From Candidatus Methanomethylophilaceae archaeon (GTDB lineage: Archaea; Thermoplasmatota; Thermoplasmata; Methanomassiliicoccales; Methanomethylophilaceae), in the NCBI GenBank assembly GCA_017455785.1, contig JAFSYZ010000188.1, positions 1-18,967 of the forward strand: a stretch of 18,967 nucleotides of DNA, read 5' to 3'. The position numbers and the translations under genes were made by a program. The notes under the pieces are model-generated. The model was not told the DNA's origin, did no database searches, and saw only the letters and a program-made list of their open reading frames with translations. Shown in pieces: positions 8,401 through 14,965 of the stretch; position 1 is the stretch's first letter, and each line of letters begins with the position of its first letter.

Positions 8401-9495
8401 GAGCTCTCGCTGGCAAGCAAATACATCGGTACGACCACCCTCACGCTCGTGGGGCCGGCCGGACACCCGATGTCCACTGCCAACTACAATATCGTCAGCT
8501 ACTTCGGAAAGACCGAAGCTCCTTTCACCACTCAGGTGACCATAGACGCCATAACCTTCACGGTGAACTTCTACAAGTACGCCTACAACGAGGAGACGCA
8601 TGAATACGAATACCAATTCGCATACTACATCCCCGTGGAAGCACCCAACCCGATCCAATTGCCATCAGTATCTCCGATTGAAGGGTTCAATTTCGCCGGA
8701 TGGTACAAAGGCAACCCTGGTGAGGAGGGAAGCGTATGCATCGGTTGGACCGGAGAGTACTATGCTGTGACGGAGAACAATCTCAACATCTATGCCAAAT
8801 ACCTCGAGATCGGAGCCATAGCCATAACCACATGGTACCATGTCGACGATCAGGCGCAGTCTCAGACCATCGACCCCCAGTACGGATACTACGTATCGAA
8901 GTCATCGGTATCCGAGGACTCGTACACATACGTGATCGCGAAGCCCGTCTCCGGATATTCGGTCAGGATCTCGGTGCAGCACGCAGCTGTCGAAGCTCTC
9001 TCGGACGGCATATTCAAGCTAGTCCCGATGAAGGAGATGTTCGGAGCTGAAACGGAAGAGCAGTATCATCCGATAGTCCTGGACATCTACGTCTTGTCGG
9101 TGAACCAAGGAATAGGCGACTTCAGGGTCGCCGCGCTCACGAACGGTAACGCCGGTGCACTGATCGTGCTGACGGCCTGTTCGGACGGTGGTCTGATGGA
9201 GGGTACGTTGTCATTCGGCGGGGTCTACACCGAAGTGATGGGCAGCGGTTCTTCGGCCGTTAGGGTCTACGGAGCCATAAGCAACACACTGCTGAAAGTC
9301 GATTCCGTTCCTGTTGCGGCAACCGGTATATCGGTGGAGGAAGGCAGCATGAAATGCGAACCCAACGTTGTCCTGAAAACATCGGGGCAGGAGATCTACC
9401 ACATCTACGCCATGTACACATACGAATGGGAAGGCACCAACACGGTGACATGTCCGGCGATGTACGGCAACAATGTGATCCTCCAATCAACATGA
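2482..9495 (+). CDS. Giant secreted BspA-type leucine-rich-repeat surface protein
   Basis: This is a predicted cell-surface or released adhesin-like protein of about 2337 aa. It has a signal peptide (hydrophobic residues 13-31, likely cut near TEA-TDP). About 30 LRR_5 repeats of the form IGxxAFxGCxxLxxIxL lie in four blocks, at about residues 110-430, 890-1090, 1200-1380 and 1490-1710. Short cap modules containing an APWY/APWK-like motif precede the blocks. The 430-840 segment is not LRR and is unrecognised. After the repeats come two MBG/Ig-like segments (about 1850-2030), one InlB B-repeat (about 2030-2110, FNFAGWYKG...NIYAKY) and a C-terminal domain shared with the next gene. There is no C-terminal membrane segment. 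The ATG at 2482 has GGAG four bases upstream and gives a normal signal peptide. A TTG at 2383, with GGGAGTGA seven bases upstream, would add 33 charged residues and is a real alternative. The ligand is unknown. Confidence 0.9.
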   Translation: MKDAGTIDRHTKLLYATVVTLMVFAASCFVMTEMTEATDPTVATITTNVSDIAAGTTTELIITCTSTGVMADYALDDAASGTKAPWKDYRDTITAISIVSDGGELTSITKNAFYNITKITTFYVPESIEEIDGGSFRGCVKLESFEVDASNLAFLVYDGVLYSQDSFMIDTLIQYPLGKKAEGQAVTSYGLPAECLGVADRAFEGASSLTSITLSAGLKSIGAEAFNGCSSVTNIFIPRFVTSIGEDAFFGMTSLVSIEVDRSNTVYKSYYGALYKSLTDEEDNVHQLGELIFCPIGCEGMAAKSNNNYDAHTWNTGVNQKYVTIYVIPYDTLVIHGRAFYGCNFTDIDITTNVTAIGEEAFMNSLRLVDIYIPSSVTSIGKSAFEGCTNLASVYMPAIDLDQGREFAGCKSLMAVQIAGYTAGTITVSSDSLPSVKWNDSYGSLLWKTWELDATAWTNVDSTDSSGQKGTLDLNKDDNGDGVMDISLNKGWLYYRQAVAWGSTEETRCNISDWEYEPTAVTTDNPDSVTVYYHRITVGSGVDSLGCRTDNPCVSGIISPHTLGGNQYLKISSEKDSDWTKQLLTYKARNIVIPEEPLQFDILYSPPTRDAGFGTGIHCMIHFPEELMNWGSASYSRQDGSILAVALPVNSFNQYVTSVQYTTLQWATQDSTGYYLNSNNCPIFEQPMKEYGVFPMDCSLIDTLFLRDHRAEFLAFPESQIAVKEDSLLIRHNPQVLYIHALKTSTQQQTSFYFQHLQLGSGSVLGGRIHGQSSYDCAVLTFSLNVSGLPNTTIYRDGAWDFIDLTTNEKLSEQSEIQRAHLYLRNGSVQAASGNLNEYVTWHVVDKTLIVHTIYGDLLDNIANGRDVIIPDMQPGQAPWYNYLANGTVKYIVVSEGITSIGDYAFYTPDMNSVVGITLPNGLTDIGAHAFGNTAIRCLYLPEAVTSYDQTAVQGCGYLTEIVCNNSRSTTYWTENGLLYKRSDNSLVSIPAGLTEAVVSAFCSTINEYAAIGSSLKSINLNNVTTVANNAFTGSALTSLVVPKSGTIGDNAFSECSSLRTVSIGMAGGTSVSVSLGDKAFYQTLEEGEQNSIVQIDLRNGSISGFGTDCLPIGNFYRDGVTPISIGSDYSGFDSGHMYSREAAALRDCSEDGGLKYYFHIDGADKALNIVYIEGNGVMLDYTSGGAPWYRAAPTITSISLPEGIVSIGDNAFQNASGFNSLTIADSCESIGEASFQDCSSLSSINLKHVSELGESAFKGCTGLTGVVMEEVTSVPASTFQNCTNLSKVNSNLPGMADLSNVGALGSAAFMNTALTSVDLSSELSSVSQNAFKGTALTQVILPSTISSVASGAFDSISGLDTVSFQGSSGNVTIAADSFPSRTGSDQWYENGDASLHQDTIYAFSSGSVPKGNIYTIDATWGQCGDSTTGAEKVLFRYLATTKTLYISGQDATAAKNVLEEYTSATNNQFIGKHSTVTDLDQVEKVVIRNVGTLGAYMFYGNGTLKDLYFDGTVIGQSAMQNASNLESVDIVTATTIDQDALKGTKVSSIDLSKATTIGDNAFKDVTALTKVDLSSATSIGTDAFSGCTGLTDVTLKQGVAVGSNAFKGDTSLTNAKIDLSKIGTIGNNAFQNCTGLTSAPVSSATTIGDSAFAGCTGIVSADLSAATSVGASAFDSNLTSLTLSSALTSVGANAFGTAAPAVTVGGSSAGTLKSGDLPVLNPTLLSTLLSGSDYAEGQMFIYVDTSAASLLALSGSKTLDLYGNVLKISPTQHSALKNALTVTDSKANANDATVRYFKHSSGWSEGTSSDYTAYINNGTGAIIVSGAAESGERKLYDGSYSESYVVYNMSNFEESGFTTALEYKGAAYTNDQVKNEFTVTVDGVILAVDTNYIVSMSAGHGNKDVGDVYVVIESFADESKKSNDLILNINKKHITVTFPEHINYGDEPIDKLVMNGAYETAKVIFSGDDALQELSLASKYIGTTTLTLVGPAGHPMSTANYNIVSYFGKTEAPFTTQVTIDAITFTVNFYKYAYNEETHEYEYQFAYYIPVEAPNPIQLPSVSPIEGFNFAGWYKGNPGEEGSVCIGWTGEYYAVTENNLNIYAKYLEIGAIAITTWYHVDDQAQSQTIDPQYGYYVSKSSVSEDSYTYVIAKPVSGYSVRISVQHAAVEALSDGIFKLVPMKEMFGAETEEQYHPIVLDIYVLSVNQGIGDFRVAALTNGNAGALIVLTACSDGGLMEGTLSFGGVYTEVMGSGSSAVRVYGAISNTLLKVDSVPVAATGISVEEGSMKCEPNVVLKTSGQEIYHIYAMYTYEWEGTNTVTCPAMYGNNVILQST

Positions 9496-9502
9496 CGCTC
9501 AT

Positions 9503-9540
9503 CCGAGAATGAGATCCGGTTCTCCTGGATCCATCCTCGG
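9503..9540 (+). terminator. Imperfect long hairpin just after the giant gene
   Basis: CCGAG (9503-9507), ATG and GATCC pair in order with GGATC (9527-9531), CAT and CTCGG (9536-9540). This gives about 13 base pairs with one mismatch and one bulged A around a nine-base loop. It begins eight bases after the TGA. There is no T-run, so archaeal termination is uncertain. An mRNA-processing or 3'-end stability element is equally possible. Confidence 0.4.
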
Positions 9541-9542
9541 GT

Positions 9543-9558
9543 GGGGGTCATGACCCCC
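9543..9558 (+). terminator. Perfect GGGGGTCATGACCCCC palindrome, second hairpin in tandem
   Basis: This 16-base perfect palindrome lies two bases after the previous hairpin and is followed by CTTTC. As RNA it can fold as a five-pair G:C stem with a six-base loop. Together the two structures fill the 146-base gap between the giant gene and the next. They may partly insulate expression of the two genes. Confidence 0.4.
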
Positions 9559-9641
9559 CTTTCGAAGACAGAAGTCTAGAGGACCCTTTGCAAACAATTT
9601 ACGAGAAACCCCTTAGAATCAAAGAAAAAGGAGAAATGAAA

Positions 9642-11381
9642 ATGAAGACAAAGTTGCTCGCCGTGATGGCGGTCGTCGCTATGGCATTCGCCGGCGTAGC
9701 CGTATTCACGGAGACGGAACAGGGCGATGCCGCTTTCGGCAACACAGCAGCACCTACGGCATTCGCCTATGGAATGGCATCTTCGAACGCCAATGGAATG
9801 TATGTGATCGCATACGACGATGGCGCTCTGCTCATAGACATAAACAGATTGGACGTCGGTGATGAGAATCAGTACATCGTTGGACTCACACCCGATTCGA
9901 CCACAGTCTCGGCAGCGACAGAGATCAAGGTTGGCCCCGTCGCATCGCTCAACGGACAGATCTGGATCGATGGTACCCTTGCTGCTAAGGACACCGGGAA
10001 CGATGTTGCTATTGCTCTCTACAAATACAGTGCTCCTACAACAGCTGTATCAACCGCTGCCCTTACCTACACAACGACGGTCTCGACCGTTGAACCCATC
10101 ACCAACCACTCAGCCGCAGCCGTTGACGGAAGCTGGGCTCGCGTCAATTACGACGGTGCCGGAACAGCATACGCAACAGCAGTATCCTCAGATCCTGTGA
10201 GGACCACCGATGACCAGAACATGAGCGAAAACCGTAACGTTGTCTATTCTGGAGCAAATGCGGGCTACAAGCTCAAAGGATGGTCAGTCGATTACGGTGC
10301 AGACGCGGCTATAGCGCTTGCGCCCGGAGCAACATATACTCCGGAGGAGATCCTCTTCGCCATGGCAGATGCTTATGTTGAGAAGAGTGCATCATCGCCT
10401 ACCAACCCTATCGTGTCGAACAAGATCGCACCTTACGCGATCTGGGAGGAGATCCTCTTCACCCTCGAGGTCGCTGACATCGATGCAGGAGTTCCTGACG
10501 GAACATCCATGAAATTCACAGATGATACGAAGTTCGGAATCAACGGTGTTGAACTCTTCGTCGGTGCCGAGACAGCAGCGAAGGCTACCGTGTCGATCAC
10601 ATCGAACGTATCGAAGAACAGCTTCGCGCTCCTCAAGATCGAGCAGAACGCGGCCGGAGCACAGGGCGGTTCTGCACCGTACACCGGACAGTACACCTAT
10701 GCATTTACTGTGTACAAATCCACATCCAAGGATACATCCGGAGTCAAGCTCTGGGAGGTGGCAACCAGTAACACAGATTACGTTATCAAGATGATCAACA
10801 ACGGTATCTACAAGGTGACGGCAAAAGCTGATCTGAGGATAGAGGTCACCATGGCTCAGAATGCTGCGGCACCTGCGACGAATGCATACGCATTCCAGAT
10901 CGACCAGATCAACAACACCAGCGATGGATTCGTGAACCTTTCGCTCGACCTGTTCGATTACAAGGCCATAGACCAGGCTTACGCAGCAGGCAGTCCGGCT
11001 ACACCCCAGATCAAATCCCAGATTGCCATCGAGGGAACCTATTTCAAGACCTTCGGATCCGATGCCAACGCTGTCAGGGTGTACGGAGACTTGAAGAACC
11101 TTGCTTCCCCGACCACCACTACCACTGGATACATCGATCTCTCCAGCACCGGAGTCACACCTGTGGACTACCAGTATGAGGCAACGAAGAAGACATCAAA
11201 TATCAAAGCCCTTGAACTGACCAGCACCGATTCTGTCTTCGACGTATCGTATCAGCTTGGAAGCGGAGCGAGCATCTACGCCGCAAAGGGAGTATGGAAC
11301 CTCGTGGAGTCTGAGGAAGGTACCGCCGTAACCGGCGTCACCAATGTGACTGAGACCCCCTGGGCTCTGTACAAGGCCTGA
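9642..11381 (+). CDS. Secreted surface protein with B-repeat and C-terminal domain shared with the LRR protein
   Basis: This 579-aa exported protein has a clear signal peptide (MKTKLLAVMAVVAMAFAGVAVF..., cut near QGDA-AFGN). The ATG at 9642 is chosen because GGAG (9630-9633) sits eight bases upstream; the ATG at 9636 would be only two bases away. The body is Ala/Thr/Ser/Val-rich and acidic. Residues about 166-269 look like a degenerate B-repeat (VNYDGAG ... GYKLKGWSVDYG ... APYAIWEE). Residues about 385-560 match the C-terminal domain of the upstream giant protein, including GTYFKTFGSDANAVRVYG at 465-482. There is no C-terminal membrane anchor. The strong ribosome site and even composition suggest it may be an abundant surface or matrix protein; that is inference. 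Only 21 bases separate it from the next gene, so co-transcription is likely. I cannot name a function. Confidence 0.88.
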   Translation: MKTKLLAVMAVVAMAFAGVAVFTETEQGDAAFGNTAAPTAFAYGMASSNANGMYVIAYDDGALLIDINRLDVGDENQYIVGLTPDSTTVSAATEIKVGPVASLNGQIWIDGTLAAKDTGNDVAIALYKYSAPTTAVSTAALTYTTTVSTVEPITNHSAAAVDGSWARVNYDGAGTAYATAVSSDPVRTTDDQNMSENRNVVYSGANAGYKLKGWSVDYGADAAIALAPGATYTPEEILFAMADAYVEKSASSPTNPIVSNKIAPYAIWEEILFTLEVADIDAGVPDGTSMKFTDDTKFGINGVELFVGAETAAKATVSITSNVSKNSFALLKIEQNAAGAQGGSAPYTGQYTYAFTVYKSTSKDTSGVKLWEVATSNTDYVIKMINNGIYKVTAKADLRIEVTMAQNAAAPATNAYAFQIDQINNTSDGFVNLSLDLFDYKAIDQAYAAGSPATPQIKSQIAIEGTYFKTFGSDANAVRVYGDLKNLASPTTTTTGYIDLSSTGVTPVDYQYEATKKTSNIKALELTSTDSVFDVSYQLGSGASIYAAKGVWNLVESEEGTAVTGVTNVTETPWALYKA

Positions 11382-11402
11382 TAAAACACTAAGGTGAGTT
11401 GT

Positions 11403-12284
11403 ATGGACAGGAGATTCATATTGCCGGTCATTATCATGCTCGCTGCGGTCCTTTCACCGCTGACATTCGAGGTAAGCGATGCTGCGGGAACGCATCTGGG
11501 CGGAGAAGGGCACGGCGAAGGTATCGATGTCGTGTATTCGTCCATGGACGATTGCATAGCGACTGTGACGCTGAAGCAGATGCCCGGAGGCGATGTGACC
11601 CTGTCCTTCATCTCACTGACCGACGGCCAGTCCGTCGGTCCTATCGAATCGGCCAAGGTCATCAACGTCTTCCTGCAGCCCTTGGTCTACGAGAACTACA
11701 CGGTCCTGGTCACGTTGCACGAGACCGGGGCGGTCATAGCAGAATGCGAGCTGATAATGAAAGAGGTCGTCGGCGTCAGGTACTTCCCCGGAGAGGGATC
11801 CGGGTATATGGCCCCAACAGAGACTGTTCCCGGAGGTTCCGTGACGCTCTCGGCCTGTACCTTTACCGCTCCCGAGGGGAGAACGTTCCTGTACTGGGAG
11901 ATCGACGGCATTTCCTACCAGCCCGGTACCTCGATGACGTTGACAGGGGATTTGACAGCCAAGGCCGTATGGGGCGACAGGGTTTGCACTGTGACCTTCG
12001 AAGCAAACGGAGGGAAGGGTACGATGAACCCTATGAATGTTGAGTACGGGGTGACCATCAAACTACCTGAATGCGCATTCCAGCCTTCCGGTGACGCATC
12101 GTTCTCCAACTGGGAGATCGACGGTCAGAAGTATGCCGCGGGCGACAGCTACACGGTGAAGGGTGATACAGACGTCAGAGCGATATGGTCCGAACCGAAC
12201 GACATGACCATGATCCTGGTCGGTGCCGCAGCCATTCTTCTGATCGCGATCATTGGAATACTGATCCTCATCAGGAGACGCTGA
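11403..12284 (+). CDS. Membrane-anchored surface protein with two InlB B-repeats
   Basis: This 293-aa protein has a signal peptide (residues 1-27, ending SDA-AGT), a beta-rich N-terminal domain (about 30-120) and two Listeria-Bacteroides (InlB B/Flg_new) repeats at about 124-190 and 196-262 (CTVTFEANGGKGTMNPMN...FSNWEIDGQKY...VRAIW). A single C-terminal membrane helix (269-290) ends in Arg-Arg-Arg, a type I membrane topology with nearly all of the chain outside. The ATG at 11403 is preferred because GGTGA (11393-11397) lies five bases upstream; a GTG nine bases earlier overlaps that site. It lies 21 bases after the previous stop and 34 before the next gene, as in an operon. B-repeats are common in surface adhesins and spacers. 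The anchored form suggests a docking partner for the two unanchored proteins upstream, which is inference. Confidence 0.88.
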   Translation: MDRRFILPVIIMLAAVLSPLTFEVSDAAGTHLGGEGHGEGIDVVYSSMDDCIATVTLKQMPGGDVTLSFISLTDGQSVGPIESAKVINVFLQPLVYENYTVLVTLHETGAVIAECELIMKEVVGVRYFPGEGSGYMAPTETVPGGSVTLSACTFTAPEGRTFLYWEIDGISYQPGTSMTLTGDLTAKAVWGDRVCTVTFEANGGKGTMNPMNVEYGVTIKLPECAFQPSGDASFSNWEIDGQKYAAGDSYTVKGDTDVRAIWSEPNDMTMILVGAAAILLIAIIGILILIRRR

Positions 12285-12318
12285 TTCTTAACCATAGGAT
12301 GAAAGGAAGGTTGGAGAT

Positions 12319-14721
12319 ATGAAGAGGACGCTGCTGTTGATGATTCCGTTGCTGATCGTCTTGGGCGGAGCTATCCTATCAGAACAAGCCGACGCAGCCG
12401 ACGATCCGCTCCTCATCGGCATCAGTTCCGATCCGTACAGTCCTTCAGGATTCTACACCATGGAGGCCGAGTACTACGATGACAACAGGCTCTCCATGGG
12501 ATTCACCTACACCGGCGAGGAGCAGTCCTCCGAGTTCGGAAAGGCTGTCAGCATGAAGATCTTCAGGGATGGTGATGTCGTGGGTCTGCTGGACGTGTTC
12601 AGGTTGGAAGAGTCCCTGATGGTTGAGAACACATCTCCCGAGGTCCTCTCAGAAGGGGAGTATATCGTGGAGATCTACAATACATCGTCGGAACTGATAG
12701 TCGGGTGTACTCTGTACGTCGGTCAGATATTCACGATAACGGTCGAGCAGCCCGAGGAAGGGTCCGTATCCGAAAAGGAATTCTTTGTCCTGAAGGGATC
12801 GACCCTTGCAGATGTGGATGGGAGGTTGATAGCTACTTACAATTCTAAATGCCTCAAGGAGGTCACCGCAACCCCTCCCGAAGGATCGAAGCTCGACGGG
12901 TGGTATGCAGACGATGATAAGATCACGACTCTTTCCGTGAACTCCGATCTCACGGTGAGGGTAGTCTGGGCTCTTATAACTGTAACAATAACATTCGACT
13001 CCAACGGCGGTACCGGAACGATGGACCCGGTGCAGGTGGTGCCCGGCACGGAATACAAGCTTCCGGCCAGCAGGTTCACGCCGCCTTCGGGCATGGTATT
13101 CAAGTCATGGACGATCGACGGGAAATCATATTCTCCCGGGAATACCATCGTCGTGGAAACGGATACTGTCGTCCGCGCAGTATGGGAGAGCAGTCCGGGC
13201 CCGGAGCCTTCCTTGCACACTTTCACATTATCCTTCGATGCCAACGGCGGTACGGGGGCGCCGGAGACGATGAAGAAGACCACAATATCCTTGACATACA
13301 GATTCACGATACCGGCCGACATACCTGTGCGCTCAGGATATAACTTCAAAGGCTGGAGCGATCTCGGGACGGTATTCCAGCCCGGATCGTCGATAACGCT
13401 GTCCGAGACGTCCCCCTCGAAGACCCTGGTCGCGGTATGGGAGGAATCCGGTGCTCCCGACGTCGACCACTTCGACATGGGAGTGGACTATGTCTCCGCT
13501 CCTCAGGGATCGTCATTCCCGATACCGTTCGACGTCGAGCCTCCAGAGGCCGCACCGTGGATTGAATGGAGGTCGTCGGACGAATCGGTGGCCACCGTGG
13601 ACCACGGAGTGGTCACGGCAGTGAGCGAAGGCACCGCCTCCATCTCTGCTTATGACAGCCATGGTAACAGGCTCGGCTCCGTCACGGTGACCGTAGACCC
13701 TTCCTCCGAGAAGAGCATCGAGGAAACAATCCAGACATCGGACGGGGGCTCGGTCACACTGGTATACGGGAAGGACACCATGACTCCCTCTGGTCCGATA
13801 ACTATCGACATAGGAACATCGCACAGCGTGACCGATGACCAGGTCGTAATCGTCGTCCCGTTCATCGAGAGGATAACAGAAACGGGATCGGTCCTGGACG
13901 TAGTGATAAGGACGGATTCCAGCGTGCTCGTACCCGCGGCCGTGATTTCGGCGATGGCGGAGGGGCACGGAACCCTGACCGCGATCGAAGGAGATGTCAC
14001 GCTTCAATTCTCGTGGGAGGTGCTGGAGGCCATCGGATACGGAGAGGATCTGGAGTTCGTCGTCATACCCGTGGAGATATCCGAGGAGCCCGACATCGTC
14101 ATTCCTGACCTCCCTAACGTCAGAGCCTACGAGATATACATCCTGGAAGGCGAGGAGAGGGTCACGATGACATTCCCCAAGGAGGTCACGGTAACCATCG
14201 ACTACGCTATGAAGGAAGGGTGGACCCCCGACAGGCTGTCCGTGTGGTATCTCGATGTAGAGCCCAGGGTATCGGTAGAGTTCGAATACATCAAAGGAGA
14301 AGGAGTTGTGTTCGGCGTGATGCACTTCAGCCACTATGCGGTCAGCTACGACGACGGTAGCTCGTCGACCGACGGAGACCGCTGCATCTGGTTCTGGATT
14401 ATACTGGTCGCGATGATCCTGATCGCGTTGTTCCTGCTGTGGTTCTTCCTAGCCAGGAGATTCACGGTCACCTTGGATCTCGGTGAGGGGAAGATGCTCA
14501 TGATACCCGACGGATGGGAAGCGGATTCAGATTCCGTCCTGGTGCGCAGGTTCAGATACAACGGCATGCTGGAGATGCCAGATATCTCTCTCGGGGACGG
14601 CCAGGCGATTCAGCGCTGGACTCCAGAACCCGAGGGGAAGGTGAAGGGTTCAGTCACATATGTCGCCGTCATCGGTGAAAGGGAAGGCTTGGCTCCCGCG
14701 GAGGAGCCCCATGGGGAATGA
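12319..14721 (+). CDS. Membrane-anchored surface protein with B-repeats, Big_2 domain and B-repeat-like cytoplasmic tail
   Basis: This 800-aa protein has a signal peptide (1-26, ADA-ADD) and an N-terminal domain (28-136) resembling that of the preceding protein. One degenerate B-repeat (138-217) and two good ones (221-289, 301-374) follow. A Big_2 Ig-like domain lies at about 384-460, with the hallmark WRSSDESVATVDHGVVTAVSEG. A further ectodomain (470-676) ends in HFSHYAV, a motif also seen at the end of bacterial surface-protein modules. A membrane helix spans about 688-711, followed by Arg-Arg. The last 88 residues lie on the predicted inner side and again look like a B-repeat (FTVTLDLGEGK...MLEMPDISLGDG...VTYVAVIGE). 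The start is the ATG at 12319, with GGAG two bases upstream, which is tight, and other purine-rich sequence nearby. It is the last large gene of the cluster. Its 3' end overlaps a small frame by 11 bases. Confidence 0.9.
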   Translation: MKRTLLLMIPLLIVLGGAILSEQADAADDPLLIGISSDPYSPSGFYTMEAEYYDDNRLSMGFTYTGEEQSSEFGKAVSMKIFRDGDVVGLLDVFRLEESLMVENTSPEVLSEGEYIVEIYNTSSELIVGCTLYVGQIFTITVEQPEEGSVSEKEFFVLKGSTLADVDGRLIATYNSKCLKEVTATPPEGSKLDGWYADDDKITTLSVNSDLTVRVVWALITVTITFDSNGGTGTMDPVQVVPGTEYKLPASRFTPPSGMVFKSWTIDGKSYSPGNTIVVETDTVVRAVWESSPGPEPSLHTFTLSFDANGGTGAPETMKKTTISLTYRFTIPADIPVRSGYNFKGWSDLGTVFQPGSSITLSETSPSKTLVAVWEESGAPDVDHFDMGVDYVSAPQGSSFPIPFDVEPPEAAPWIEWRSSDESVATVDHGVVTAVSEGTASISAYDSHGNRLGSVTVTVDPSSEKSIEETIQTSDGGSVTLVYGKDTMTPSGPITIDIGTSHSVTDDQVVIVVPFIERITETGSVLDVVIRTDSSVLVPAAVISAMAEGHGTLTAIEGDVTLQFSWEVLEAIGYGEDLEFVVIPVEISEEPDIVIPDLPNVRAYEIYILEGEERVTMTFPKEVTVTIDYAMKEGWTPDRLSVWYLDVEPRVSVEFEYIKGEGVVFGVMHFSHYAVSYDDGSSSTDGDRCIWFWIILVAMILIALFLLWFFLARRFTVTLDLGEGKMLMIPDGWEADSDSVLVRRFRYNGMLEMPDISLGDGQAIQRWTPEPEGKVKGSVTYVAVIGEREGLAPAEEPHGE

Positions 14722-14899
14722 TACGTTATCCCGCCTGGATTCAGGCGGGACCCTCGCCGTATTGGCCCTTCTGATGGACGGGCCCCAGGAGGGCATGCCC
14801 TTCGAAGGGGATGAAACGGAAGGAGCGGTCCGCGAACTGTAGGAGATCGGGCTGATATGGGCGGCCCCGTTCAGTTGGAATGTTTCTGCAGCGGACTGA
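14711..14899 (+). CDS. Small winged-helix-like frame interrupted by one amber codon
   Basis: An ATG at 14711 has GGAGGAG four bases upstream and overlaps the end of the 800-aa gene by 11 bases, as in translational coupling. The frame runs 43 codons to TAG at 14840-14842. It then continues 18 codons in frame (EIGLIWAAPFSWNVSAAD) to TGA at 14897-14899. The combined 62-residue product reads like a compact helix-turn-helix: a helical RLDSGGTLAVLALLMDG, a second helix GAVREL-x-EIGLI, and a wing-like FSWNVS. The TAG falls inside the second helix, where Glu, Lys or Gln would be usual. It could be a pyrrolysine codon, since the inferred lineage typically uses that residue. It could equally be an ordinary stop or a nonsense mutation in a decaying regulator. 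The 43-residue form ends mid-helix. Confidence 0.4.
14729..14750 (+). other. Perfect 9-bp hairpin after the last large gene
   Basis: TCCCGCCTG (14729-14737) and CAGGCGGGA (14742-14750) pair perfectly around GATT, eight bases after the stop of the 800-aa gene. It looks like a transcript 3'-end hairpin, but no T-run follows. It also lies inside the small overlapping frame, where it encodes Ser-Arg-Leu-Asp-Ser-Gly-Gly. Confidence 0.45.
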
Positions 14900-14916
14900 C
14901 TGCGAATGAACGCAGT
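14899..14916 (+). other. Short hairpin directly after the small frame's TGA
   Basis: ACTGCG (14899-14904) and CGCAGT (14911-14916) form a perfect 6-bp stem with a six-base loop. The stem starts on the last base of the TGA that ends the read-through frame. A role in termination is possible but the stem is short. Confidence 0.3.
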
Positions 14917-14965
14917 AGGATTTATCCAACGATTCATAACACCCGTTCTCTCCATGAACACGTCT

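Noticed and set aside
8005..8658. 217-codon minus-strand frame inside the giant gene
   Set aside because: It is antisense to a coding region with clear MBG and B-repeat patterns. Long antisense frames are expected in such GC-rich codon usage.
13513..14334. 273-codon minus-strand frame inside the 800-aa protein gene
   Set aside because: It is antisense to the Big_2 and ectodomain coding sequence. Its translation is full of Arg, His and Tyr with no motif.
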